This document shows positions 10,016 to 21,059 of a stretch of DNA of 64,000 bases, piece by piece. The DNA is from Ianthella basta (taxonomy: Eukaryota; Porifera; Demospongiae; Verongiida; Ianthellidae). The position numbers and the translations under genes are program-made. The stretch is from assembly GCA_964019415.1 (NCBI GenBank), contig OZ025871.1, forward strand, positions 8,624,713-8,688,712. The letters are read 5' to 3'. Each line of letters opens with the position of its first letter. Position 1 is the first letter of the stretch. The notes under the pieces are model-generated. The model was given only the letters and a program-made list of their open reading frames with translations, made no database searches and was not told the origin of the DNA.

Positions 10016-10450
10016 CTCTCTCCACAGGACCAGGGTTTGTTTCCACATCGCCGCTTCGGAGAAGGAGGATTGCTATGACGACTAGTGCACTTAAGCCATT
10101 GCCCCCTAACACCTCCAGCAATGGGCCTACAGGATTCCTGTATGAGCCGTCTTTACAATGATTTCTTCCTAAGCAGCTGACAATCATGGCAAGAGCAATC
10201 AAGCCATCACAGAATTCATCAGTTGTGATAGCTGAGTCACCAAAAGAGTCATTTTTGGCTTTCTTTCTCCCTTTCTTCTTCACCATGCATTTCTTCTCTC
10301 CACTGTGTGGTTGGCCGAGTGGACAAGGTCCCCCCTCCTGACTGGACGATGACCTCTTCACTCCTCTCCTGATGATGAGAGTCTGTTGAATGCGGGCAAC
10401 CCACAGTCCTACAGCCACACGCCACTGCTCATTTGAAATAGGCATGACAC
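10016..10450 (-). CDS. 2A-leader exon of an NLR-type gene, unit alpha, intact 2A
   Basis: An acceptor (tttcttcacag) is followed five bases later by ATG at 10445. The exon has 143 codons and ends in phase 1 at a GAGAG/GTGGGT donor. Residues 1-10 are MPISNEQWRV, the conserved start of this leader type. Residues 26-66 are basic and Ser/Lys-rich. Residues 99-106 are GSYRNPVG. Residues 117-130 are hydrophobic (LSALVVIAILLLR), and residues 132-140 are GDVETNPGP. 2A peptides make the ribosome skip the bond between the last Gly and Pro, so one message gives a separate leader and a downstream receptor that starts with Pro. Some sponge and sea-urchin NLR 2As are also reported to act as signal sequences. 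The next exon in frame is the Death exon at 8606-8950. No NACHT exon is in reach; it would lie beyond position 1. Confidence 0.87.
10026..10052 (-). other. 2A recoding motif GDVETNPGP
   Basis: The nine residues match the canonical 2A signature D-[V/I]-E-x-N-P-G-P. They are preceded by the Leu/Ile-rich stretch usual for class-1 2A peptides. The two sister copies read GDLETNPGP (chimeric exon, about 7665-7690) and GDVETNPNP (about 4560-4586). Confidence 0.9.
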
Positions 10451-12700
10451 CTGTGAAGAAACAAAGGAGAGAGGCAATGACCAATAGTTTGCTGGCTCAA
10501 TTGTTCCATTATATATTCACACAGTCAAAATGACAAGTGTGCTCAGCAACATATGCATGTGTGTTCACCTCCATCCCTTCAACAGTGTGCTAGCTACAGG
10601 CCCATGCACAGAGGGGGTTAGGGGAGCTCAAAAGAACTTCCCTAGGAGTAGTTCCGCCTGAGAAGTAACTTCTATAACTTTTTAGCTATACAGAATCTGA
10701 GTTGTACTACTATAATTATAGTAGTCTTACAATTGAAACTCCACCAGTGAACATTACATTACATTACATATGAAACTCTTCTTTCTCTTTGCTACAGTGC
10801 CACTCAAAACTCTGTTAAGCTTTAAAAGACTAGTTTAGCTGCTAGCGAGCACAAGCTGGACATCCAATTGTGAGCACTAGAATTGTGCTACATGTTAATT
10901 AATAATTATGATGAGTTTCACTTTGAGAGAAGACCCCCCTCCCCAGTCTCGGAGCTGTGTACGGGCCTGAGATACGTATGTCTTCTCTACTACAGTCTAC
11001 AAAGAAACCTTCCCAACATAACCACAAGGACTGCCATTGATAGGGTATAAATGTCATACCAATGACACATGCCTATGACCTGGTGGTAGGACAGAGCCCA
11101 CTGGTTTGGTGGATATCTGTTGTGACCCAGTTTGTGCTGTCAGCAGATATCTAGCTACTGTAGCACGGCATGTTAAGATAGAAGACTCAACCTACACATG
11201 ACCATACACTGTATACGTAGATCTATAGACAGTCAATGAGAGTACGTATGTGACACTCTAGCGTTAAACCATGGGTAATTATACGATAGATTCTTGGGCA
11301 CACTACATAGCTGTACATGCATATGTAAGGTAAAGTAGGGGAGTTCCGAACTTTATTTGCGCCGCGCTCCGTCTGCACTCGAAAGAACAGCTTCTCACTG
11401 TGTCAGTTTATGCATTTACTCATGTGCTAACTGCATACAGAAATGGAATCTGTTCTACTGCGTGCAGGCGAAACGCGGCGCCCTGTTCGAAAATTAACCC
11501 CATCTTGTTCGGAACCCCCCTCCCCAACCTTACCCGATCGCGAGGTACGGTAACGGCTTATAACGCTGGGGAGAACGGCAACAGGTTCTGGGCTCAGTCG
11601 AGCCTAATTGTAGCTATTCTAACTGGCTGTGTAGCTACATTCGATGATCACAGCCCAGTAACCGATCTCGATCTGTTCATAAAGAAGCTCACCTCAGCTC
11701 TGTGGACACGTACGTACTAAAGACACTCTTTGACCATGAACTCAGAACTAACCTCCCAGTAGTACGTCAGGTAATAGTTTCTCAGACGTTGAGAAAGACG
11801 ATTTCTCAAATCTTCAGGCAAAGAACCAAGTAGGATGCTAGAATGTAGCGGTACGTATAACTTAGTTAACAAGGCCTCATAGAGGCCATACCCCGTGCGT
11901 GTGGAGACTGTGTACACCTAGCTATATAAAATTATTATTATTTTATGTCTCTAAGCGTATACGGACGCGGGCCGTCCGCAACCTCTTTCCCATAATTATG
12001 GCCGCTGACCGTCCGGCCTGGCTTGCTAGACCGTCCCGTAAGCGCCCAGAGACGCGGAAGGTGACGGATCGTCCGCAAGACTAGAAAGTGTCGGTTTAAT
12101 AGCTTCTACGTGGTTGCTGCAGTCGGCGAGCATATACAGCGTGTGTTGTTGTTTTTTTGCGAAACGTATCTTTCAGGAGCCACACGAACCCTCGAAAGTG
12201 CCTTGATCGCGCAAACGGCCCCAAAGTGCGGCTGGACAAACTGAGCCACAAACCAAACGCATAACCCATATTGCGCAATAGCGCACGGGGTAACTATGAT
12301 TGTGCGGTCAAGTGTAGGGGGTTACCCGGAAAAATGGCGGTATCGGCCTATGCAGTCGAACCATAGACTCTATTGTCGAACCCAGACCCACATGCGTTGC
12401 CGAAAGAGACTACGGCCTATTTGGCTATGTTCTGGTGAATTGTGAGGTGCATAGAAACTGCTCTACACATGGTGCCTAGCCTCCAGCGGCAACAACGTAG
12501 GAAGGACCAAACGGTGGTCTGAGCAGCCATGGCAGCTAGCTACAGACCTAGACTAGACAATGAAATAAGATTGAGAAGAGGTACTTCACTTACAGACATC
12601 ATAGTGGACATTGTGCTCCAACTCTTCTTCAGGTGCCTTTCGCCTTGTGAGTGATGAACGAGAAGGTAACTCTTGGGTGACAAACACCACCATCCATTGA
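10451..12700. other. Upstream flank of the 2A-Death array; possible promoter region, no exon placed
   Basis: Blocks near 11095-11175 and 11635-11725 match those upstream of unit gamma, marking them as part of the duplicated unit. Between them is a small TIR element (11330-11545). From about 11930 to 12330 the sequence becomes CpG-rich ('gacgcgggccgtccg' and others), unlike the AT-rich surroundings. That would fit a shared promoter between the minus-strand NLR array and plus-strand RPA2, but no start site can be read. Confidence 0.4.
11330..11545. mobile_element. Small MITE with imperfect inverted ends
   Basis: The left end (GTAAAGTAGGGGAGTTCCGAA) and the right end, inverted (GTAAGGTTGGGGAGGGGGGTTCCGAA-like), match over about 22 bases. 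The element is about 215 bp and non-coding. It lies within the duplicated upstream block of unit alpha and has no counterpart in the unit gamma copy, which supports an insertion. Confidence 0.5.
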
Positions 12701-14112
12701 CAAATCTTCATCCACTCATGTTTGATTTCCGATCACAATCTGCAGGTGAATCTTCTGCGGCGCCAGGACAAGGTTGGCCTCTTTTCACCATGTGCTCTTC
12801 TGCACTAGCTCCAGAACGCAAGAGGAGACTCCGAGTATCGTTGAGGTCCTTATAACGTTTAGACAAGTGATGTTAGCTAAGAGTATATTTTTGAGGAGGA
12901 TGAGTTGTCAGCTTCCGGCTCTCTCGACGACTTCAGGACACACTATTCATCGTATTATCTATGGTTTGTCTAACGAAGGACAGAACAGGGACCAGGCTAC
13001 CTCACTGCTGGACCAGTGTTGGGTGAGGGCAAGGGGGAGCTGTAGAACTTCTCTGTGGTACTCTCTTGTCTTAGCTAGTGATGAATCCTCGTTTGTAGTC
13101 GACTGAGCTCAGTGTGGTGGGACAGTTCTGTTTCCACTGCTTAGTACACTAAGCTGTCCCTCTGTCACTGCTGCCAACATGACATCTGATGATGTGGTAG
13201 ACATTCATGCTATGGCAATGACCTGTCACCCCTCCAAGTACACCTGTGTTTATTACATCACAAGTTGCTGTAGTTAGACCAGATCACACCTCTGCTGACA
13301 ACAACCGTCACAGTTGAAATGTCCTGTACTTACTTTGCCTTTCAATCATTGCTCCATAATGTTTTGCTTGCCAAGCTCCCAGACAAGAACGTGATGGCTA
13401 CCGTGCTATCTTGTCCCAGTGCACTTCTCATGAGGCCACAATGTAATCTCAGTCCTATTGTGTTTGTGTGTTGTGTTGGGTCCATCTGTACCCCACTCAC
13501 CAGCTGTCACTACTGACTGACTGACATCTTGTACGCCACCATGTGTCTCTGTGGCAGTGGTGGAGTCAGTCACTCGTACCACCACCAAAATGGAATGACT
13601 CAAAATTAACTTGCCTCTGTCTTGTCCCCTCTCAGCTGTGTAGCTACCGTCCTAGTAATTGTCATTGCCTATTAGTATGAATTGTGTAAGGAGTGCATGC
13701 AGGAATGTATTGTGTCCCATACTATGGGCATTATCCCCACACGCCAGGCTGCAGTGCATTCTGCATGGAGGGGAGGACCATGTGGAGGTGTGAACTGTGC
13801 CCTTGTCACTGCCAGTCATGGACGCCACTGGGAGACATCTCCATGCTTATGGTGCTTGAGGTGAGACGGCATCAGAGACACATTGTCGTGCTTTCAGTTG
13901 CTATGACAACAGTGTGTTACTAATGACTGTATAGCTGTTGGTGTGGTGTTTGTACTAACACTTTATCTGTGTGCAGTGTTGTCAGTGGACCTGTTGTGGG
14001 TTTGAGTGGTCAGTGTGGACTGGTCAGTAGTTTGTGTTGTGTTCAGTTGGAGTGAGCTCAAGTGTTGTGTCTTGTGTAACTTGTACACATTCCCACTTCC
14101 ATTCCAGTAAAG
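12700..14112. other. 5' part of RPA2 copy 1: first exon not identified
   Basis: RPA2 proteins begin with a Gly/Ser-rich tail that is poorly conserved, and I cannot pick its exon. The stretch 13030-13140 matches 22210-22330 in front of copy 2 ('gtcttagctagtgatg...tcgtttgtag'), so the duplication includes this upstream intron or 5' sequence. Confidence 0.4.
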
Positions 14113-17100
14113 TGGGAATCGGGTCCAGAGTGTCATTCCTCTGACTGCTGCCATGATCTACAATGCTACTCATACCGGTGACAACGAGTTTGAACTGGAT
14201 AGAGTGCCACTGGGACAGGTGAGGAGGACGGGGCGAGGAGTGTGTGGTTAGAGTACAGAAAAGAGAGTGAGCGTGGAGTATACGTAGTTGTAATTGTGCA
14301 TGGCCATGATGGGTGTGGAGCAAGTGTGAGGTGTGGTTTGGGGAAGTGGCACTGAGGGCAGTTGTAATGGTACAGGGAAGGAGTGGATGTGTTGGGAAGG
14401 TGGGTGAAGAGTGACAATGTGTGGGGGTAAGTGTCATGGATGTTGCACAATGTGTGAAAGGTGTTGAGGTTGTTGGTTTAGTGTGTGTACTGTGTAGGAT
14501 GAGGTTGGAGGGGACGGTGGATAGTGAGTGTAGAATATAGCTAGAGAAGTGACTGCTATTCCTCCACCAACCCACTCCCCTCTCCCTCCTTTCCTCACTC
14601 TCCTCAGATTGTGTCTGTAGGAGAGATTATGAGTGTCAGTGAGTCCCAGACCAATGTACTGTACAAGATGGACGACCACACTGGTCCACTGGTGGATGTC
14701 AATAGTGATTGGATGATCAGGAGTTGGGGGCGGAGTCAAGTGCAGGTGTGCATGTATATGTGTGTTGGTGTCAGTGTGTACATTGAAGTGAATGGTGTGA
14801 GTTTTGACCGGTATAAGAAGGAGGGTGTGTGGAGGTGAATGGACTGCCTGTGTATTAACATTGTGTGCCAGTGGACTCCACTTGTGTTGCCATGGAAACA
14901 TCCTATTTGCTAATAAAGTGGTTGAGATTTAATCTGTCCATTACTTAGTCTGGTCTTAGCTATACCACACTGTAGTGCTACCACAGTACATGTAGAGTAT
15001 AGCGTGTAGTGTGAGTCACCACTGGGGACATCTGGTGTACATGTAGAGTATAGCGTGTAGTGTGAGTCACCACTGGGGACATCTGGTGCACATGTAGAGT
15101 ATAGCGTGTAGTGTGAGTCACCACTGGGGACATCTGGTGCACATGTAGAGTATAGCGTGTAGTGTGAGTCACCACTGGGGACATCTGGTGCACATGTAGA
15201 GTATAGCGTGTAGTGTGAGTCACCACTGGGGACATCTGGTGCACATGTAGAGTATAGCGTGTAGTGTGAGTCACCACTGGGGACATCTGGTGTACATGTA
15301 GAGTATAGCGTGTAGTGTGAGTCACCACTGGGGACATCTGGTGCACATGTAGAGTATAGCGTGTAGTGTGAGTCACCACTGGGGACATCTGGTGCACATG
15401 TAGAGTATAGCGTGTAGTGTGAGTCACCACTGGGGACATCTGGTGCACATGTAGAGTATAGCGTGTAGTGTGAGTCACCACTGGGGACATCTGGTGCACA
15501 TGTAGAGTATAGCGTGTAGTGTGAGTCACCACTGGGGACATCTGGTGCACGTGTAGAGTATAGCGTGTAGTGTGAGCCACCACTGGGGACATCTGGTATA
15601 CATGTAGAGTATAGTGTGTAGTGTGAGTCACCACTGGGGACATCTGGTGCACATGTAGAGTATAGCGTGTAGTGTGAGCCACCACTGGGGACATCTGGTA
15701 TACATGTAGAGTATAGTGTGTAGTGTGAGTCACCACTGGGGACATCTGGTGCACGTGTAGAGTATAGCGTGTAGTGTGAGCCACCACTGGGGACATCTGG
15801 TATACATGTAGAGTATAGTGTGTAGTGTGAGTCACCACTGGGGACATCTGGTGCACATGTAGTGTATAGCGTGTAGTGTGAGTCACCACTGAGGACATCT
15901 GGTGTACATGTAGAGTATAGCATGTAGTGTGAGTCACCACTGGGGACATCTGGTGTACATGTAGAGTATAGCATGTAGTGTGAGTCACCACTGGGGACAT
16001 CTGGTGTACATGTAGAGTATAGCGTGTAGTGTGAGTAACCACTGGGGACATCTGGTGCACATGTAGAGTATAGCGTGTAGTGTGAGTCACCACTGGGGAC
16101 ATCTGGTGTACGTGTAGAGTATAGCGTGTAGTGTGAGTCACCACTGGGGACATCTGGTGTACATGTAGAGTATAGCGTGTAGTGTGAGTCACCACTGGGG
16201 ACATCTGGTGTACGTGTAGAGTATAGTGTGTAGTGTGAGCCACCACTGGGGACATCTGGTGCACATGTAGAGTATAGCGTGTAGTGTGAGTCACCACTGG
16301 GGACATCTGGTGTACGTGTAGAGTATAGCGTGTAGTGTGAGCCACCACTGGGGACATCTGGTGCACATGTAGAGTATAGCGTGTAGTGTGAGTCACCACT
16401 GGGGACATCTGGTGCACATGTAGAGTATAGCGTGTAGTGTGAGTCACCACTGGGGACATCTGGTGCACATGTAGAGTATAGCGTGTAGTGTGAGCCACCA
16501 CTGGGGACATCTGGTGTACATGTAGAGTATAGCGTGTAGTGTGAGTCACCACTGGGGACATCTGGTGCACATGTAGAGTATAGCGTGTAGTGTGAGTCAC
16601 CACTGGGGACATCTGGTGCACGTGTAGAGTATAGCGTGTAGTGTGAGTCACCACTGGAGACATCTGGTGCACATGTAGAGTATAGCGTGTAGTGTGAGTC
16701 ACCACTGGGGACATCTGGTGTACGTGTAGAGTATAGCGTGTAGTGTGAGCCACCACTGGGAACATCTGGTGTACATCTAGAGTATAGCGTGTAGTGTGAG
16801 TCACCACTGGGGACATCTGGCGCACATGTAGGGTGTAGCGTGTAGTGTGAGTCACCACTGGTTACATCTGGTGCACACAGCCAGTGAACCGCACCAGTTG
16901 ACGATGGAATGTAGGGGGTGGAGAGTAGGTCATTACAATGAGGAATAATAGTACAGTCAATACTTGTATAGTATTGTATAATAAAATGTATAGCTTTGTG
17001 TAGTTAATATAGTATGCTATGCTATTGTTACCATACTCTGGTTGCCTATAGTAGTAATGTATTGTGTGCAGCCCGTCTCTTCCCATCACTATTGTGTGTG

Positions 17101-18102
17101 TCCCTCTACACAGGTAGTGTACAGCATACTGTGTGTACAGTGGTAGTAATGCTGGAGTTGGTGTAGGTGCATCTCTACACATGTGTTACCCCACCCCCTC
17201 TGCCCCTCCCCCTTCAGGTTCTGAGCACCATATCAGGCTGCACCCTGGACCAAGGTATCAGCATCTATGAGCTGGTTCAGAAAGTGGGACAACACAACTT
17301 TGGAGTGAAGAACATCAAGTGAGGGGGCGGCTGTGTGTGGGAGGGCAGCCATTTTGCTTTGGCTATTGTGCAATACAGGAAGTGACAAAATCGAAAATGG
17401 CTCAGTATAGACATCGCAGAAGGTACTAAACAGGACACAAAGTAGAGTACCTGTACAGCCCCTTTAGGTGGCAGTCACACTGCATTGACCATGACACTGA
17501 TGGCATTAGGATCATGTTTTGCAAGTCACATTGCACAGTCTGAAATGTGAAATGTGGATATGATGTGAACGGCTGACATGATTAATGGCTGCCATGTCAA
17601 TGGAAGAATGGCGCCAGATGAAATGCAAGGAAAATTTCTTGTCAGTTAGCAACTAAACAATGAGCCATAGCCACAGGACCGATACTGCAGATAATCACAG
17701 ACAATTAAAAGGGAAACTAGCATTTTAGCAATTAACATTTGCCCTTTCCAGCTGAAAGAGAAAAGAAGCTGTCTCGTCTTCTCCCAGTCTCTGAAATCAC
17801 TTGTCCTAGATTTTCTCTCGATTTCAGTTCAGACTGCATCTCTCTCTTTGCCACTTGTGGATTGATTGTAGAACTCTTCTGTGATTTGATTGGCTGACAG
17901 GAATTCCTGCGCGTTATAATGGGTTGGCTCTGTTTTCTATCTTATATTACATTATTCAATAAGTAAATGTGTTACTATTTTATACTGTTTATGTGTGTGT
18001 GTTGTATTCTTGTTCTTCAGAGCTGCTGTTGACTTCCTCTGCAACGAGGGACACATCTACTCCACTATTGATTATGAACACTTCAAGTCCACTGACGCGT
18101 GA
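14113..18102 (+). CDS. RPA2: Replication protein A 32-kDa subunit, copy 1 (incomplete)
   Basis: Four exons are recognisable: about 14113-14218, 14608-14745, 17218-17318 and 18021-18102. The first two encode the start of the OB fold ([20 protein letters not shown], then [20 protein letters not shown] with [10 protein letters not shown]). The last two encode the winged-helix C-terminus ([20 protein letters not shown], then [19 protein letters not shown] with KSTDA and stop). RPA2 is the middle subunit of the single-strand DNA binding complex in replication and repair, and its winged helix binds repair factors. The exon for the second half of the OB fold and the Gly-rich linker exon are missing; a 1.9-kb minisatellite occupies that place. 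An AATAAA at 14911 could end a short transcript after exon 14608-14745. The identification is firm, but this copy is probably not able to make a full RPA2. Confidence 0.85.
14985..16870. repeat. 51-bp minisatellite, about 37 copies
   Basis: The unit contains 'gtgagtcaccactggggaca' and 'atgtagagtatagcgtgtag' and repeats every 51 bases from about 14985 to 16870 with only a few point variants. A variant carrying 'gagccacc' plus 'ggtatacatg' alternates with standard units between 15570 and 15850, which shows a two-unit higher-order repeat. Because 51 is a multiple of three, long open frames appear by chance. The array lies where RPA2 copy 1 lacks its middle exons. Confidence 0.97.
17319..18020. 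other. Last intron of RPA2 copy 1, with extra insert
   Basis: The edges match the last intron of copy 2 (23072-23360), including 'cattttgctttggctattg' and 'ttgtattcttgttcttcag', but this intron is about 410 bases longer. The extra sequence lies at about 17480-17960. I see no exon or clear terminal repeats in it. Confidence 0.6.
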
Positions 18103-18900
18103 AGAGTATACACTGCTATTGCTCCATTCACCATCCCATGTACGTACATACAGTATACACTGAGCTGTTACTCCACTTTATTACCACCCAGCATGCATTC
18201 TAAGATGTACATACACGCATTCTATAAGTGTATACGTATATCAGGGAGCAAATCAGATCATTTGGGTGCCTTTTACGTATGTATTGTGGTTTGATTTATG
18301 CATAATTATTTTATAGCTATGAGATCATCAAAATGACTAATTTTATGGCTGCATGCATGCTTCTGGCTATTCATGGCCACATAAAGAATTATTAGACCTA
18401 CCAGCTAGTGCTATTATTATAACTCTCTTGATCTGATGTGTGCAGGCTATAGGGATCATGCAATTACTTAAATAATGAATAAATGCATGTATGTACCACC
18501 ATGTATATTAACACACTATATCAACATTGTACAATGTCATATGACACGTGCACTGGCTGGTGTGTGTATGTGTCAGTTAACACGTACGTGACTGTACATA
18601 ACTATGCATGACTTGTTACAGTGCTGTGTTTCAAACAGGAAAATAAACATATGCTATAACAGTTACTAATCAAGTGAAAGTGACAGACAAAGCATGCAAT
18701 TACAGTCAATGCAGTTTAGTCCATGACACCAGACACTGTCTTCTTCAAACTTCAATCTGTGGAGGTAGGAGCAAGCATATGCACTGTTTAAAGGAGGCCT
18801 ACAGGAGGAGGGGTGAATATTAACTGATCTACCAAGTATATGGACCAGAGGGCTCACAGCTATAGGGACACACTGTGAACACATGACATGCAAACACACC
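18103..18900. other. 3' flank of RPA2 copy 1, AT-rich, no gene
   Basis: The first 80 bases match the 3' flank of copy 2 ('acactgctattgctccattc'). The rest is AT-rich with many ATGCAT-type short palindromes. No coding or RNA feature is recognised. Confidence 0.5.
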
Positions 18901-18939
18901 ACAAGTACATGCCCTCCTCCTCACCTCCATCACAGCTAT

Positions 18940-19132
18940 CTCTGTCCTCATTCTCCTCTATTCCTTCTGACCCTCTTTGACCTGGAGTGCTCACTTGTCT
19001 GCTGTCCAACATGTCTTTTCCTAGATCTTGACCGCAGACTGTACTGGTGAAGTGGTGAAGTGGGTGCCTCTTCGACTGAGGTGGGAGGGGCAGTGGTGAC
19101 CCCAGAGGGACCTGGGGAGTCACAGTCCATAA
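18940..19132 (-). CDS. Unrecognised Pro/Ser-rich then basic exon
   Basis: One minus-strand frame reads DSPGPSGVTTAPPTSVEEAP and then PLHQYSLRSRSRKRHVGQQ, i.e. a disordered Pro/Thr/Ser stretch followed by a basic, NLS-like run. A possible acceptor (ccccag) precedes it and a donor-like AAGTGAGC follows the basic run. A second frame is open through the same sequence, so the frame is not certain. It lies with other minus-strand exon candidates between the two RPA2 copies. Function is unknown. Confidence 0.35.
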
Positions 19133-19942
19133 GGCGGTGTTCTGCTGAGTAAAAGGGGGCAGTGGAAGGATTGAGAGGGGAACGGCAATACTATACACTT
19201 AACCACTCACACACTACCCACTAGTATACCGTCCACTCACACACCGCCCACTTGTACGCTGCCTTTTCACTCACCCACTCACACACAACACTTGTACACC
19301 ACCCACTTGTACGTTGTCCACTCACACAACACCCATTCACAAACTATTACACTCTCGCACACCACACACCTGTACGTCTCTTTGGCCTCTGCCCACTTTT
19401 CAATCCATGGAAGCCAGCAGCCTGTGTCACATTACGGTAGCTCCTCCTCACAGCTCCTGTGCGGTTAATGGGGGAGAGGTGCACTGGTGAGTGAAGAGCC
19501 AGCTGCATTGAATGTGTGGCCGGTATGACACTGACTTGCAATTAGTGGTTTGTGGGGTGGGGACACATGGAACAGAGGATAGCAGGTTTGTAAGAGTCTG
19601 GTGCAAACTCCTATACGTATGTGGATGTTGTTCAAACATGTATGTAAGCACTATGAGGAGTAGACAAGTAGCACGCAGACAGGATAGTGGGGGCACACTG
19701 ACAGCCACTCAACCAGAAATACACATGGCAGGAGAGGGATCCTGTGTGTGCATTTGCATGTATCATCCCAGATTATTGCATATTGGCGAGGTCAACAGTC
19801 CAAACATAGTACTATTGCAGTGTTCACTAGATGAGACATTACTTACACTTATAAACACATCCCACACAAAACGGCTCTCGTAAGTGCCCATGAACATCAC
19901 ACGTCTACACCAAACAACCAACACACCACACCAACTGCTAAC

Positions 19943-20046
19943 TTGATGGAGAGAGGGGAGAGCTGTTAACATCATCACTGGAAGCAGTAGGAGGGACATC
20001 AGTGTTACTGTTATTGCCACTGTCATCATTAGCACTGTCACTTCCT
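19943..20046 (-). CDS. Unrecognised Asn/Asp/Ser-rich exon
   Basis: After an acceptor (tttctctatag) the minus strand reads GSDSANDDSGNNSNTDVPPT and then ASSDDVNSSPLSPSS before a TAG. The acceptor and the first bases (GGAAGTG) are shared with sequence at about 35365 and their upstream intron is nearly identical ('tcctctctcgtc..ctccttctctatag'). The exon therefore belongs to the same duplicated family as the NLR 3' exons. It could be a disordered C-terminal tail. No catalytic or binding motif is seen. Confidence 0.4.
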
Positions 20047-20567
20047 ATAGAGAAGGAGAGTGAGAGGACGAGAGAGGAAGTGAAGGAGGTAAGAGGTACA
20101 ATGTGGATAGAATCACTCCTGTCACAAGAAGTGAGGTGTGCTCCTGCCAATAGACGTGTTGTAGCAGGAAGGAGAGGGAGACAGTTAAATGGTGTTAGGC
20201 AATTGTGCTGAAGACTGAAACTGAACAACTCATTCCACATGCTCCACTGGAATGCACACACCTATGCTGTTTGTACTACATGCCAGTTGGATCACATGTG
20301 GTCAATGAGGCTACAATGACAAGTCATGTAAATTGTGCCTCAGAGTACATGACCATATTACAAGTAGATGATATACGTAGAACATTAAAGTTGGATAGGG
20401 AGCACTTCACACATGCATGGAGAGGAGGTGGTAGATATGAGAGTGCATGCTTTCAGTAAAGAGTGGTCAGCTCTCTTGGAACCTACATCTCCTTGGACTA
20501 ATGAAGGGAAACTACTCTTTCTTTACTACCATTACAGTTGATGTCACTTACTTAGCTGTGTGGGTGG

Positions 20568-20716
20568 GGCAGGGGGCGGGACAGGAGCATTGATCCTTGA
20601 AGGACCTGGAGCATCAGAAGAGGCAGCGAGGGGTCTTCTCAGAGTGAAGAAATGTAAAGCATAACCCCTACTGTGGTGTCCTTCAAGGAACCGAACACAG
20701 ATATACACACACATGC

Positions 20717-20753
<37 letters not shown>

Positions 20754-20780
20754 CACACGCACACACACGCATACGCACAC

Positions 20781-20854
<74 letters not shown>

Positions 20855-20914
20855 CACACCTTCAGGGTCCAGCAGTTTCTCCACACTGAGCTCATCCTGT
20901 GCAGTGTCCAATGT
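20568..20914 (-). CDS. Two possible small exons of the same unrecognised minus-strand gene
   Basis: The exon at 20860-20914, after a ccctcag acceptor, reads TLDTAQDELSVEKLLDPE and ends at a GAAG/GTGTGT donor. About 220 bases downstream, a frame reads RRPLAASSDAPGPSRINAPV followed by PPPAPPTQLS and a TAA/GTAAGT-like donor. The two are separated by a long CA repeat. The splice phases of the pair do not fit with certainty. This is a Pro-rich, low-complexity protein of unknown role. Confidence 0.3.
20702..20853. repeat. (CA)n microsatellite
   Basis: About 150 bases of CA dinucleotides with a few interruptions (atgcac, gcacac). It lies in an intron of the minus-strand Pro-rich exon group. Confidence 0.97.
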
Positions 20915-21059
20915 CTGAGGGAGCCAACAAGACACATCACACAATACATTAGAAACTGGTACAACACAACAAGATCATATGGGAAATTAGGACTACAGTG
21001 AAACCTGTCTAATGAGACCACCTTTGGACCAGAAATGTCTGACCTTACTAAGCATGCAT

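Noticed and set aside
10026-10052. 2A motif as part of a LINE ORF2 N-terminus
   Set aside because: 2A motifs do occur in LINEs, but here a splice donor follows at once and the next exon in phase is a Death domain, with no endonuclease or reverse transcriptase nearby.
14910-16858. Two long minus-strand open frames of 354 and 626 codons
   Set aside because: They are the 51-base minisatellite read in two frames. A unit length divisible by three with no stop gives open frames without selection.
14985-16870. CRISPR-like array
   Set aside because: The repeats are directly adjacent without unique spacers, and the genome is a eukaryote.
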